Assembly: GCA_022478985.1 (NCBI GenBank)
Contig: JAKSZP010014544.1
Coordinates: 141,990 to 205,989, forward strand
Source of the DNA: Massospora cicadina
Lineage: Eukaryota; Entomophthoromycota; Entomophthoromycetes; Entomophthorales; Entomophthoraceae
Direction: 5' to 3'
DNA length: 64,000 nt
The notes beneath the pieces are model-generated. The model did not search any database and was not told where the DNA came from. It saw only the letters and a list, made by a program, of their open reading frames with translations. This document shows, piece after piece, positions 54,020 through 64,000 of the stretch. Position numbers and translations under genes: made by a program. Each line of letters starts with the position of its first letter. Within the stretch, counting starts at the first letter, position 1.

Positions 54020-54700
54020 AGGGTGTTATGAAAATGTGGGGTACTATGTCTTAGGAGCGCCAGATGAGGTTGAAGTTACATCTTGGTTGAACGCTGGAGG
54101 AGTAGATGAGGCCACAATACCCAATAAACCTTATCTTGGTCAGGTTCTAGGGTTTCCTGAGGTTATTGAAACTGCTAGTGATGCCATCCAGTTCTTTGCC
54201 TGGTTGATTCAACCTATTAAGCATGATTATAAATTGAAATCCATCAAGTTGAGATATCCTGAGACAGCTTAAAAATTAACCTCCACTTTCCAGCTTAAGG
54301 AGGTCCTAGCTCTCTCTCCTAACTTTGGCGGAACTATAACCAAGGTAGATATTGTCATCCAAAAGGCCCAGGTTATGACTATCCTTTACATAAGGGTCTA
54401 CGGTCAATTTTATCTTCTCTAAACTTATCAAGAAGATCAAGCTGGCGCCATACTTGGAATGTACACAAGAGTTTGGAACTGCAGGTCTAAACAACACTCG
54501 AGCTATTGAGGCATACTCCTTTCCTAACCATTTGAATTGTAGCACATCCTGTCAGCTCCCACTGCGGCTTTGGACAACAATACTAATGATATGCTTATTG
54601 GCGCTCAGTTCATGATTGAGTACAATGGGATCATCAACATGAAACAGGGTTTTCTCTCCCTACTCAATTATGAGGTTCCTTTAGTTTAACCAGTAAATAT
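54020..54700 (+). pseudogene. Protease region (element D)
   Basis: The frame 54036-54272 starts YYVLGAPDEVEVTSWLNAGG, matching CYLVSAPDELNI just upstream of the protease of C. Later, NDMLIGAQFMIEYNGIINMK resembles the 'D.LLG..FL..LD..I..K' end of a retropepsin. The active-site loop itself is not readable. Confidence 0.6.
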
Positions 54701-54839
54701 CAAGCAAGAATTAAATCTTTTCCTGGTTGAGTACCTTTCTTCTGCCCCTATCTTTTCATTATGAAACTTCTGGGAGGAGAACAAAGAAACTGCCTGATTC
54801 AATGGGCGCTTTTTAGCAAATCCTTTTTATTCTTCAGAA

Positions 54840-55085
54840 GAGGTAGTGATTGAGTCTGGTGAACAACGAGTGGTTGATATTAAGACAACTTTGAAAAAAC
54901 TCTAAAACTGCTTATTGCACATGATAAGCATTGATGGAGTTAGTCCTTTGGAGCCACAAGTATTGCCTGATATACTAGATTCTGCCTAACAGCAACCTAT
55001 TGAAATTTAATTGAGAAATCTTACCAAAAATTACATCATTGTGAAAAAACGTCAGGAGGTTGGAATAGGCCTGTGATCCCAATTG
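54840..55085 (+). pseudogene. dUTPase-like domain (element D)
   Basis: A plus-strand reading with GEQRVVDIKTTLKKL, VSPLEPQVLPDILDSA, stop, QQPIEI, stop, LRNLTKNYIIVKKRQEVGIG. Aligned to the C copy it gives the same motif 3 context (DILDSA for GILDSA), the NLT strand and a motif 4-like end with K-K-R. The motif 3 Tyr codon is TAA here. Placed between protease and RT as in C. Confidence 0.6.
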
Positions 55086-55199
55086 AGATATTAAAAGAAT
55101 TCACTTTATCAGTTCTATGTTGGATATGGGTTTATTTACTGACAATTGTTATGCACTCTGGCTAACAATCATGTTCCAGATAAACTAACACCAGCTGAG

Positions 55200-55861
55200 C
55201 TTGTAAAAGCCCACTCTTAATTAAAGGCCTATAGGGATATATTCTTAAAATCTGATACCAATTATGAACACATTAAGGATTGGAGCCACACAATTGATGT
55301 TGGCGATGCCAGACCTATCCAGGACAAACTCTATCATAAGTCAAAAGTCAAAGAGCAACAAATGAGGACAGAGATTAAATAGTTACTAGACGCTGGATTA
55401 CTAGTACCTTCCCAAAGCCCATAGTTATCTCTTCTCTTGCTTATAAAAAACGGCGGTCATCAGGTAGTTATGGACTGCTGAAAACTGAAAAACCCCACAA
55501 AAAAGGATAGTTATCCTATTCCTACCATCAATGATGATCTGGCACAACTCTCAGGCTCTAAATTCTTTTACGCTATGGACTTGGCCAGTAGATACTGGCA
55601 AATGGACCTCACACCACAAGACCATGAAATTTATAAATTTGCAGTAAAGGATTCTTTCAACCCACCTGACTACCTCAGGGGTTGTGTAATGGGCCTAAAA
55701 CCTTCCAGAAAGCAATGGGTCCCATTCTACAAGATCTTAAGCTAAGTTGTGTTATAGTTTATCTTGATGACATTATTGTGTTTTCTGAAAACTTTTATGA
55801 ACATCATATTCATCCAAAGGAAGTTTTTCAAAGCTTAAGTGAGTCTAACATTAAGTTAAAA
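55200..55861 (+). pseudogene. Reverse transcriptase, first part (element D)
   Basis: Reads ELVKAHS then AYRDIFLKSDTNYEHIKDW, HTIDVGDARPIQDKLYHKS, LLDAGLLVPSQSP, KDSYPIPTINDDLAQLSGSK, FFYAMDLASRYWQMDLTP, then NGPKTFQKAM and the catalytic VIVYLDDIIVFSENF. There are several stops. The frame is cut by G6 at 55862, directly after NIKLK. Confidence 0.9.
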
Positions 55862-57884
55862 ATATCTTTATCTAACTGAGGTAAGCTGACCAGGGGATGG
55901 ACATTACCAAACTAAAACTAAAAATAATAATTTAAATAACGTGCCTTCCCTGTTACTAAGTTTTGTCTCTTTTGGGTCAAATTTGGAAGTGTCCATCCCA
56001 TGGTTGGCCTTCCTCACAATAAACTTAAAATTTTAAAATTTAAAATAATAAAAAAATAAAGATTTAAACAAAACGCCCAAAATGGACGGATCAATTGAAA
56101 TATACCTAACAAAATATCCAACCAGGTGGGCAGCAAATACTGCTATCCCTCCATGGTGGATAGAGAGGGGGATCAGGGGCTCGTCTTCAGCCACATCCAT
56201 CTCATTCCAGAGTAGGGTGCGTGTTAAGGCAGATAGTAAGGGTGTGAGGGCATCAGCGGTGTGGGGTTCAATATTCTTGATGACTGGAACTTCCAAATAG
56301 TTGCCAGCCATCATAATGCCAACGATGTATATGGCCAAAGTGTCTTCAGCTTTAAGGCGGGCATCTGGGAGTTTAACAAACGTGGCAATGTTGGTTTAGG
56401 TTATTTGCTTTCAGATTCCATGCTACTGTTACCACGTTCTGGATGGCTTCAGTGACGTTTTTGTGTAAAGTTTTCATGTTGATCTTACTTTGTGCAGTAA
56501 GATTTATGGGGATAATGGGAGATGGAATTCCTCCTGTGAGTGCAGCAACAGATTTAGTGGCAGCTTTGAAAAGTGGATAGCAATCTGGTGTGGCAGCTGC
56601 TTCTACTGCAAGCTGGTGGTCGCTGTAGAACGGTTTGACATTAGGTTGTGGGACATATCTCTGAGGCGGGAATTTTGCATCCCATTCTGCGTTACAGAGC
56701 CACTTGACTTGCAGCAATGGTTCATCAACAACGTTACCTGATTTGTCAATTTCATCCAATAATTCCCATGGGTTTTGGTTGAATTGGATTGGGGAATCAG
56801 CGTACAATTAGGTTTGTTCAATTCATTTGTGGAAGCATGGGATCAAACTGGGATCCAATCTGATGATTGATTGGAGGAATCATTTGTGGCATTGGGGTGA
56901 GGAGGAGGCTGATTGGTGGCTGCAGGTGTAGGTGCAGCAACAGGCTTTGGGGGTGGAGGAGGTAGGATTGTGCCCCATACCTGAAATTGTACAGGGTGGG
57001 CATCAGATTGGAGGTCAGCGGATGAGTTGTCTGATCCATCTAAAGTAATTGAGTAGGGGCGCTTGCATTTTTAGTGGTCTAACTCAAAACATGATGGACA
57101 GATCGTCCGCCCACCCTTGACGCGGGCCCAAAATAGATGGTCAGGCGCTGAGGGAATAACAGTGCATGGCGGAATTGCCGCTGCAATTTTACTAAATTCA
57201 GGGCTTATTGTGGCATATGCCCGAGGCCCAGCAAGTCATGTGGCCCCATTTGGGACCACAAATTGCAAGATGGGGTTGGAGACATAGGCTGCCAAACTGT
57301 CCATCAGCTCCTGGTGGAGCACTTCAGGGGGAGGTGGGTGGGCAGGACAGCAAACTGGACCACCAAAGTGGTGTCCGCTGGGAGCTGAGTCCAAGTTGTG
57401 GGGAGAGGGGCGCCCTGTAATACCAGGGGCACAGTTGCTGCAGTGGCAGCATCAGCTTTGCATATGAAGCTGAGGTCGAAATACCCCTTGTAGGGGCGGA
57501 AACCAATAAATCTGGTGGGTATCATCACCGCCTGTGTCATTTTGATAATGGCTTAGTTGTGGTATGAGAAAATAGTTTCCCATATTTGACCCTTAGGCCA
57601 TAGCACATGTTGTTCTGGGGGAGCACTAGGGGGCAGCATGGTACCACTTGGGTACGAGCAAGGTGGGCGTCCAGGTCCTTGAGCGGAACAAATTGGCCAT
57701 GGGTTTGGAATGACTGGGTGAACCAGTCCTAGCGCGTTTTACTGCTGGACGGAAAATGGTGGGGGGAGTTTTGCCGCTGCCCCACGCTGGAGCAGCTGGC
57801 AGAGAATCTGATGACATTGGAGTGAATCTACTAAGGGCAAATACGATTTGTTTTTTTTTAATTTGTGTAATTTGGCTCAGAAAG
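55862..57884 (-). mobile_element. G6: full-length half-LINE inserted in RT of D
   Basis: 2023 bp, flanked by TAAGTTAAAA at 55852-55861 and 57885-57894. Removing it and one TSD copy restores the conserved RT stretch around IKLKP and KCTFF, which proves the insertion. The 3' end on the minus strand is GTCCATCCCCTGGTCAGCTT, ACCTCAGTTAGATAAAGATAT. The 5' end is CTTTCTGAGCC. It is the cleanest boundary definition of the G family. Confidence 0.93.
56033..57800 (-). pseudogene. Gag/ORF1-like protein of G6
   Basis: Minus-strand frames in order: 57626-57940 part (SSDSLPAAPAWGSGKTPPTI), 57304-57540 (FIGFRPYKGYFDLSFICKAD, TTLVVQFAVLPTHLP), 56818-57039 (Pro/Gln linker), 56373-56807 (IQFNQNPWELLDEIDKSGNV, SDHQLAVEAAATPDC) and 56033-56338 (end). 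The knuckle region near 57060-57100 is degenerate on the minus strand. Same layout as G3, with frameshifts. Confidence 0.8.
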
Positions 57885-57894
57885 TAAGTTAAAA

Positions 57895-58080
57895 CCATAG
57901 AAATGCACTTTTTTAAAAGAAAATAGACTTTCTTGGACATGCAATTTCACAGGAAGGTATCTAACCACTACAAGACAAAGTTGAAGCCATATAAAAATGC
58001 CTTCGCCTAAAACCCTATGAGATACTCAGGTGTTTCTGGGAATGATGAGGTGTTACCATTAGTTCATTTCCAAGTTTGCC
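57895..58080 (+). pseudogene. Reverse transcriptase, end (element D)
   Basis: Continues the RT cut by G6. It reads KCTFF-type sequence, LGHAISQEG, and a CLRLKPYEILRCFWE/ GM..YY-type connection, with stops and frame changes. The join across the G6 TSD is in agreement with the RT consensus. Confidence 0.75.
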
Positions 58081-58570
58081 CAGCTCAGTGAGCTGATCAT
58101 ATAACTATTAGCGAAGAACACTCCTTTCTATTGGGGTGCCAAACAAAAGGCTGCATTTGAGATGCTAAAGCAAATGCTACAAGAACGTTTTATCCTACGC
58201 CACCCAGATTATAGTAAACCTATCATACTGTTTACCAATGCTTCTAAATATGCCGTTGGAGCTACCCTGGATCAATTGGATGATAACGGTGAGGATCATC
58301 CAGTTTCCTACTTCAGAAAAGATGCTTTTGAAAGCTGAACACAATTACAGCGTAACAGAAAAGGGGTGCCTTGATGTCCTACTAGATGTAAAACATCATT
58401 GCCCCTTTCTTTATGGAAATACCTTCACTGTGGTTATGACCACGCCTTCCTAGAATGGTTCAAAATATGAAGGATCCTACTGGACGTTTGGCTTGGTGGA
58501 TTTGAATCTCCAACTCTATGAAATGAAGATTGAACACTGAGCTCAAACCCACTATATAAATGTTGATGGG
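58080..58570 (+). pseudogene. RNase H (element D)
   Basis: FAQLSELI-type connection, KQKAAFEMLKQMLQERFILR, FTNASKYAVGATLDQLDD, then PVSYFRKML and AEHNYSVTEKGCLDVLLDVK. It ends with VDGLTHL. Typical Gypsy RNase H with the first Asp changed to Asn context (TNAS). Frameshift near 58320. Confidence 0.85.
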
Positions 58571-58770
58571 TTAACTCATTTGCTTGTCCTTCACTTGGAC
58601 AATAGTGAAGTGGAGAGATTATATAACCTCTTAATGACCACTGATGCTTGGGATGATGAGGATGACCCTGTCAAGAAAATGCTAAAGTGACATTCCCTTA
58701 ACACCATATTGGAAAGTGGGAAATTGTATAAACAAAATAAAAGCCCAAGTGGTTGCCCTATTTATAACAT

Positions 58771-59590
58771 TTGAAACGAGTACCTGCTATCCTGGAGACC
58801 CACTTTACCATGAGGCACGGCGGAGTGTGGAAAACCTATGAGTGGGTTAGAGATAAGTATTATTGGGAGGGAGTTATGGAATTCATTATAGAAGACCTGG
58901 ATGCCTTCTTAACCTGCAAATTCAATCTAGTTTCAAGATCAAATATCAATATCTAACCTATTACCCCTCACCAACCTTTCTACGTGATAAGCCTAGATGT
59001 GGTAGGTCCCCTGACCCAGACTACTAGCGGGAATAAATACATACTAGTAGAAATTGATCACTTCACAAAATGGATTGAAGCTGTGGCTCTCCCAGCCCAA
59101 AATAGCCAAATATACCCTTTTTTTGCATCAGTAAATCTTAATTCGCCATGGCTGCCCCTAGGTAATACTCTGTGAAAGCAAAAAAACAATTTCACTTACA
59201 GAGTGTTCAAGACCCTGAATACCTCCATGGGAGCCAAATAACTCTTCTCAGCACCCTATAATCCCTCTATAAATGGTACCATATAATGAGAAAATGGAAC
59301 TTTAGTTTTTAATTTTACAAAAATGGCCACTTCAGACCCACTAACTGGGATCAGTTCCTGCCTAGCGCCCTTATGGCCTATCATATTAGTTATCATTAAG
59401 ATTCTCAAGATGTTTCCTTTCTGCGTTATATATGGCCAAGAATCTGGGGTACCTTCCCTCTTAGCTAAGGATGTTTTTTCTGATAGGATTGACAATCCTG
59501 ACAAAGCTATGAGGAGATTAGCCCAACACATCATCCAGCTACAAGCTGATGCCATGACCAATTTGGCTAAGGTCATCACAAATGAGGGCT
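58771..59590 (+). pseudogene. Integrase (element D)
   Basis: Frame 58771-58956 has the zinc-finger part (HFTMRHGGVWKTYEWVRDKY, CKFNLVSRSN). 58984-59175 has the core start ISLDVVGPLTQTTSGNKYIL and VEIDHFTKWIEAVALP. 59323-59592 has the core end PFCVIYGQESGVPSLLAKDV. The second Asp and the Glu region are damaged. Confidence 0.87.
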
Positions 59591-59835
59591 AAGAAGCTAA
59601 TACGCTCAGACCACCTCTACCCTCTTTCCAAATATTGTATTGGTCTTTTACTACCACAACTGCATCACCCCCAGAAGTGGCAAACTTGGGTCCATTTGAA
59701 AAGGTTGCTTTGTCATCAATTATGAGAGTGTTGATAAATATTCTATTAAGTCTCTTGCCTCTAGAATCACTAGCAACAGAGTACATGGACGATTCTTACG
59801 CCCCAATTCTCCCTCAACAATTTTGAAGGGGATAA
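59591..59835 (+). pseudogene. C-terminal end of pol and polypurine tract (element D)
   Basis: LGPFEKVALSSI-like remnants of the module after integrase, then AYAPILPQQF and stop. A short purine run (gaaggggataa, 59825-59835) leads to the 3' LTR. No chromodomain, as in C. Confidence 0.6.
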
Positions 59836-60590
59836 TGTCAGACAACTAAATTTTCAACTAGGCGATAAAATATCTTGGGGGTCAAATAGTTTAAATTCTA
59901 TAATACTACTCAGGTGTACTCACAGCGAAACAGGTTAGATCAGAGTAATATTTCCACTCCTAGCCCTCAGTCATATAGCCCAGATTTAGTTAATATTGTC
60001 ACCTCAACCTCCTGACTGAATAGGAAACTAAAGGGGAAGTTTGCTCCCGCACTACCTTGAATTTAGTGTTACCTCTTAAGGGGACACCCCCTTAATAGAC
60101 CTGAAAAAGGTTCTAAAGAGTGTAGAAATTTTACCCTCTAATCATGAATTAGGCCATCCTGTGATCACCTGAGGCGAAAATATTTTCAAGATGGCTGATT
60201 TTATATAGATGATATTAGATCGCTACCACATGGATTTGTCATACCTTCTGACAACCAATCACCCAGAAATAAGCCATATTAGGGTGAAAAGATTTTTGTG
60301 AGACCTGATAGGCTGGTACATCCTTTCGTCAAAACCTCAATACCCTGCCTATACTGAATCTAATCTCGAATCCCACTATAAGCTCAAGTCCCACAAGTAT
60401 TGGGAGGAATCAATCAAATAAAGTATCATATATTACACCCAACTAACTTAATGGGAAAATTCTTGTAATTTAATTTTAATCTTAAACTTTATAAACTGCT
60501 GCCAAATATTTTGGCATCCCTGCATCTGTTATATTTATAGAAATCCTGCAGATAAACACCTTTTAGCAACTCCTTGCCATGATTCCAACA
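59836..60590 (+). repeat. 3' LTR of element D
   Basis: 755 bp from TGTCAGACAA to TTCCAACA. It matches the two ends of the 5' LTR (48869-49288 and about 51400-51732). Confidence 0.88.
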
Positions 60591-61182
60591 CCATTCTAGC
60601 GTTGAAGACAATACTTAAGTTGGTGGTGAAAATATCAATTAGGACAATAGTCTTAATACTAATGTGAACCCTATTATCTAATATATAAAAAATCTGTTGC
60701 AACTCACACGCCAGAACTTGTGCAGTAGACTTGAGAGTTACAGAGAGTAGCTCAGTTAAAAAATTTACAATGGGACAACATCTATGACCCCAACAGAAGC
60801 TGCCCAAATATGAATATGTGCAACGTGAATTAGTGGGAAAATTTGCTGATAGTGATAGGAAAGTAACCACTACAGGTCTAATACCAGTTTGTTTTAAGAT
60901 ATAAAGTTGCTGATGCATAAGCTTACCTTACCTATTACAATTGCAGCAAATAAGCCCGAATTTAAAGCTATGCAGATTGAAAAAGGGTAATGTCAATGTG
61001 GCTATATCTAATGTAAATAAAGTGCCATATTTGGGAAAAGGTCAGGCAGAATAGACAAAGGAAAACAAATGTGCCTGTTATTAAGCTCCAACTGACCTAA
61101 AAAACAATGAAATGAAAAAACTGTAGAACGCCTTTTATATGGACATAGACCCCAAACCTTCCATATCAAGTATTGAATAATG
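60591..61182. other. Unassigned old DNA between D and H2
   Basis: No clear gene. It may be gag remains of a C-like element, since protease remains of that type lie further right at 63174. Confidence 0.4.
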
Positions 61183-61199
61183 AAGAACACATGATTACT

Positions 61200-62015
61200 T
61201 GCCCTGAAACGAGTAGGCGCGCGGATCCACCATGACTTCCCATACAGAAGGGAAGGCCCTGGCCTCAGCCCCCGTCGCCATGAAATTGTGCACAATGGAC
61301 AAGTTGTCACAACTCGCCTCAACCCCCAAGATCGTCCTCCCATCCGCCCAAGACTCCTTGAGATCCTCCCTCCCTCCGTGAGATTTGACCTTAAGGAATT
61401 GTGGAAGGACGTCTATCACCCCATCCTGTCAGCAAAGGTGTCCAACACCTTATGGAGGGTGCTCCACTGTTCATACAGGACAGGGGACTGGACTGGCCCT
61501 ACCTTCCAGCACCAAAGCTGCCCCTGCTGTGTGGAGCCTATTGACTCCCACCTCCATCGTTTTTTCACCTGTCCAGGTGTCGCCGCATTTTGGCCAAAGG
61601 CCCGCGCGCTCCTCCATGCTCAGCCCTGGTCTGGACACCCTGTGCAAGACCTCATGTTTGAGCAGACATTGCCTGGTTGCCACTGACCCCTCCGTGTCCT
61701 CGCCTATGCCACAGCCATCTGGACCATCCATAACTCCTTCCTTCATGCTGCCTTTGACCAGCATGTGTGGACCCTTCCACACATGATCACCCACTTTTAG
61801 GTACACTTTGAGATGGCCCTGAAGGTCTGCACTATGTCGCCAACCCTCCCCCGCTCAGTTGTCACTGCAGCATGGCTCTGGCGCGCAAACCCCCTCCCTT
61901 TCTTGATGCCTCCTCCCTCCCCTTCCCTCGCCTCAGGCTCTTAGGAGCCCAGGCGTAATTCAATAAACATCGATGAATCCCCCCTCAGGTTGGGACCATC
62001 TAGTACTAAAAAAAA
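61200..62015 (+). mobile_element. LINE H2, 5'-truncated copy of H1's family
   Basis: 816 bp on the plus strand, ending GGACCATCTAGTACTA plus an A-run. It starts at TGCCCTGAAACGAGTAGG, the middle of the H1 sequence. It is nearly identical to H1 by eye. The poly-C tract before the tail is shorter (cccccctcagg) than in H1. Confidence 0.94.
61250..61945 (+). pseudogene. LINE ORF2 C-terminal end in H2
   Basis: Plus-strand frame with VRFDLKELWKDVYHPILSAK, then CPCCVEPIDSHLHRFFTC (the CCHC motif), then FWPKARALLHAQPWSGHP. Stops at 61686 (TGA for CGA) and 61798 (TAG for CAG) look like single C-to-T changes relative to H1. It ends SPSLASGS and stop. Confidence 0.88.
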
Positions 62016-62114
62016 GAACACATGATTACTCATATAAAAGAAAAGGCAATAAAGTCCAAAATTATCGAAGTAACGCGCCTCTATGTGAAGCAGTTTTAGG
62101 ACTAGAAGACAAAC

Positions 62115-62327
62115 ATGGAACAGGATATTTTTGCTTTGGATGATGATAATACATCAATTCCAATGAATATTACTAAGGATAAATTCCCCATTATAACTGA
62201 GCAACTTTTACAATTACTTGATTTGGCTAACAATGCGGTATTTTACAAGCAGATAGTATTTCACAGTATTCCAATTGTACATATAAAGATATCTTGTAAA
62301 TCAAGTGAAGGGTTGAGTATTCACTAA
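62115..62327 (+). pseudogene. Unrecognised frame, probably of a C-like element
   Basis: A 70-codon frame starting MEQDIFALDDDNTSIPMNIT. No domain recognised. It lies between possible gag and protease relics, so it is probably part of the same dead Gypsy element. Confidence 0.35.
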
Positions 62328-62829
62328 CAGAAAATCTTTAATTAATTTTGTTTTCACAAAGTTGGTGTTGAAATTGACGCTTAGGCATTGGATTTTGAAG
62401 GCACAGGTTATTGAACTCAGATCGATAGGGCACTGTATGAAGACAGATAACTTATTAAATAACTTCTAAAAGAACACTTGTTCAGAAAATGTATATCATA
62501 AAAACAGAAAAGCATAATATAGTATCAGGTATTTCCAAAGAGTCCACTACTCATTAGGATGTACTTCATTAGCTAGGTTTCTTCTAGCAACATAGGAATA
62601 AAGGTCCTCTCCCCCTTGGAATTCATCCCAGATATGTCCTTCTACTAGCGTTCCTATTGGTATATTTTAGGTATACTAAGCAGCACTCAAAAGTGGTAGA
62701 CTGGGGAACTAATAATTATATTATACTAGTTGTTTGAATCCCAAGGGCTCAGCATAATTTCATGTTAGTCATGTTCAGCTGATTGCATCTGAGGCTCCAG
62801 TTGATGGCCATAATAAAAACAAGATTCCT

Positions 62830-62846
62830 GGACCATCTAGTACTAA
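62830..62846 (+). mobile_element. Micro-insertion m6: LINE H tail
   Basis: GGACCATCTAGTACTA followed by A lies between two copies of AAAAACAAGATTCCT (62815-62829 and 62847-62861). The A-run of the second copy merges with the tail. Confidence 0.9.
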
Positions 62847-63173
62847 AAAAACAAGATTCCTTGTATCAAATGTTTTACACCAGCGCGAGGACAAAGTAAA
62901 GGGTAAAGAAAGGGTTACATCAGATGATACCTTGTATGTCAAGGTTAAGAGACAAAGTGATTACTATCTTGAGGGGTAGAATTTGCACTGGCAGATCTTT
63001 TTGATCCGCCATATATTTTAAATCTACAGTACCGAGATGAGAGCACCAAAAAGTAATTTAATATAATTTTGGCAGCTTCTTATGAAGTCAAGGGCCAAAG
63101 AAAAGTTTCCTTACGCCATCAATCCTAATTAAGTATTTGAAATGATAAGAAGATTAAATTAATATTGCATTAA

Positions 63174-63374
63174 ATGATGGTTGGAAGCCAACTTGCAACA
63201 GTTGATGAAAAAATAAGACTTGCACCAGATATGGATCATAATAAGGTTTATGGAACTTTGAGCCTACAAACTACAACTTCTAAAGGGATGTACAGTGCCT
63301 TGCCTTTCCAGTTTGGACCACTTATTGTTATGATAATGGCAATTTTTTACCAGATCAGAATTACAACAGTTTAA
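63174..63374 (+). pseudogene. Protease relic of a C-like Gypsy element
   Basis: The frame has VDEKIRLAPDMDHNKVYGTL and SKGMYSALPFQFGPLIV, which align with KKIKLAPDLNHSQDYGTVGP and SIGAYSSLLMRFGKLFV of element C's protease. It shows a third member of the C/D lineage on the plus strand. Confidence 0.72.
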
Positions 63375-64000
63375 TAGGCACCTAGTTCATACAACAGTAT
63401 GGGGTCAATTGTAATTTTATAAAAAAACTCTAAACTTTTATGGTATACTTTGCTTCTGTTCTATGTCAAAAATGCTGGAACACCCTGTAGAAGGAGGAAT
63501 AATTATATCTGTTTAACATATAATAATGATTCTACTCCAATCAAATATCTCCATAAGGGTCAACGATCCACAAAACCAGCTGATTAAAATGAAGAGTGCC
63601 AAAATATTTCTTAAGGGTGTGAAGGGCAATGATTGTTAGTACCAAAGAGCAGTGCATTATTTAAACTGGCCTTACTCTGAAAATTCCTGAACATCTGTAT
63701 TCCAAAGACCATGCAACCTGGGAAAAGCCAGAACTGAACCTTATATTGCACCTGGGATACCAATTTTTGCCATAGTGGGGTTCAGGTGTTGGTTGCCAAT
63801 TTATTGGATAGCCATAAAGATAAATAAATCAAAAAGATAGCATATGTCCACTTGACTCTTACTGAGATGCATATACCTTTCCATACCTTTAGCCAGCTAA
63901 ATGAGATGGGATCCAGTTGAGTCAACAATCAAGGCAAACTTTGCCAAATTTAATTGAGAAAAACTTAGAGAAATATCAGAAGAACAGAAGGATACACATT
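63375..64000. other. Unassigned end of window
   Basis: Probably the decayed continuation of the C-like element. No motif could be named. Confidence 0.35.

Larger units (their letters stand above)
48869..60590 (+). mobile_element. Element D: Ty3/Gypsy element related to C, split by G6
   Basis: The 5' LTR starts TGTTGGACAA at 48869 and ends TTCCAACA at 51732. The 3' LTR runs from TGTCAGACAA (59836) to TTCCAACA (60590). The flanking 5-mers CCAGT and CCATT differ at one base. The 5' LTR is enlarged by about 2.1 kb of inserted DNA. The internal order is coiled-coil gag, capsid, protease, dUTPase-like, RT, RNase H, integrase. Many stops. Capsid, APDE and dUTPase-like blocks relate it to C. Confidence 0.85.
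61183..62030. other. Target duplication around LINE H2
   Basis: GAACACATGATTACT at 61185-61199 and 62016-62030 (with AA before it shared with the A-tail). It brackets H2. Confidence 0.93.

Noticed and set aside
1..64000. tRNA, rRNA or snRNA genes
   Set aside because: No cloverleaf-like or conserved rRNA sequence was noticed on either strand. PBS sequences only imply tRNAs elsewhere.

Overview
The window is transposon-dense eukaryotic DNA, most likely from a fungus. The evidence is chromodomain-bearing Ty3/Gypsy elements, non-LTR retroposons with a C-terminal CCHC motif, and a small AT-rich island carrying one intron-split gene of the DUF1764 family. I cannot fix the species. I see no prokaryotic operons, rRNA, tRNA or CRISPR. 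Nearly every element is decayed by stops, frameshifts and deletions, so most coding entries are pseudogene parts. Identity statements are by eye, not computed.

Layout, left to right. 1-1790: end of a plus-strand chromovirus 'A' (RNase H, integrase, chromodomain). 2357-3809: 5'-truncated LINE 'H1' (minus). 4812-24075: Ty3/Gypsy element 'C' (minus, 622-bp LTRs, TSD CTTGT/CTTAT). It is split by two nested Gypsy elements: 'E' (7143-14782, 1129-bp LTRs, TSD CCATA) and 'B' (15927-20446, plus, TSD AGGGC). 24.1-29.3 kb: AT-rich island with two copies of a SINE-like repeat R, a possible Helitron end, a 31-bp-stem hairpin and the DUF1764 gene. 29.35-48.2 kb: a cluster of 'G' elements. G is a roughly 2-kb retroposon that encodes only a Gag/ORF1-like protein (G1 minus; G2, G3, G4 plus; G5 minus). 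G1 holds a solo LTR 'J'. G5 holds Gypsy element 'F' (42989-47679, TSD GAGGG). G2-G4 sit in the remains of a plus-strand LTR element 'I' (LTR ending at 34357). 48869-60590: Gypsy element 'D' (plus), a relative of C, split by G6 (55862-57884, 10-bp TSD). 60.6-64 kb: relics of another C-like element, cut by LINE 'H2' (61200-62015).

Three things stand out. (1) Six insertions consist of only the last 16-36 nt of LINE H, each between 13-18 bp duplications of the target. (2) C and D carry a dUTPase-like domain between protease and RT; in C it becomes readable only after removing the nested element B, and C also has a collagen-like Gly-X-Y stretch in its Gag region. (3) Six copies of the RT-less G family lie within 29 kb, with long TSDs and one 5'-truncated copy. 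This looks like target-primed retrotransposition of a half-LINE by a partner not present here.

The elements do not cooperate as pathways. The window is best read as a stratigraphy of insertions, and the duplicated target bases give the order of events.
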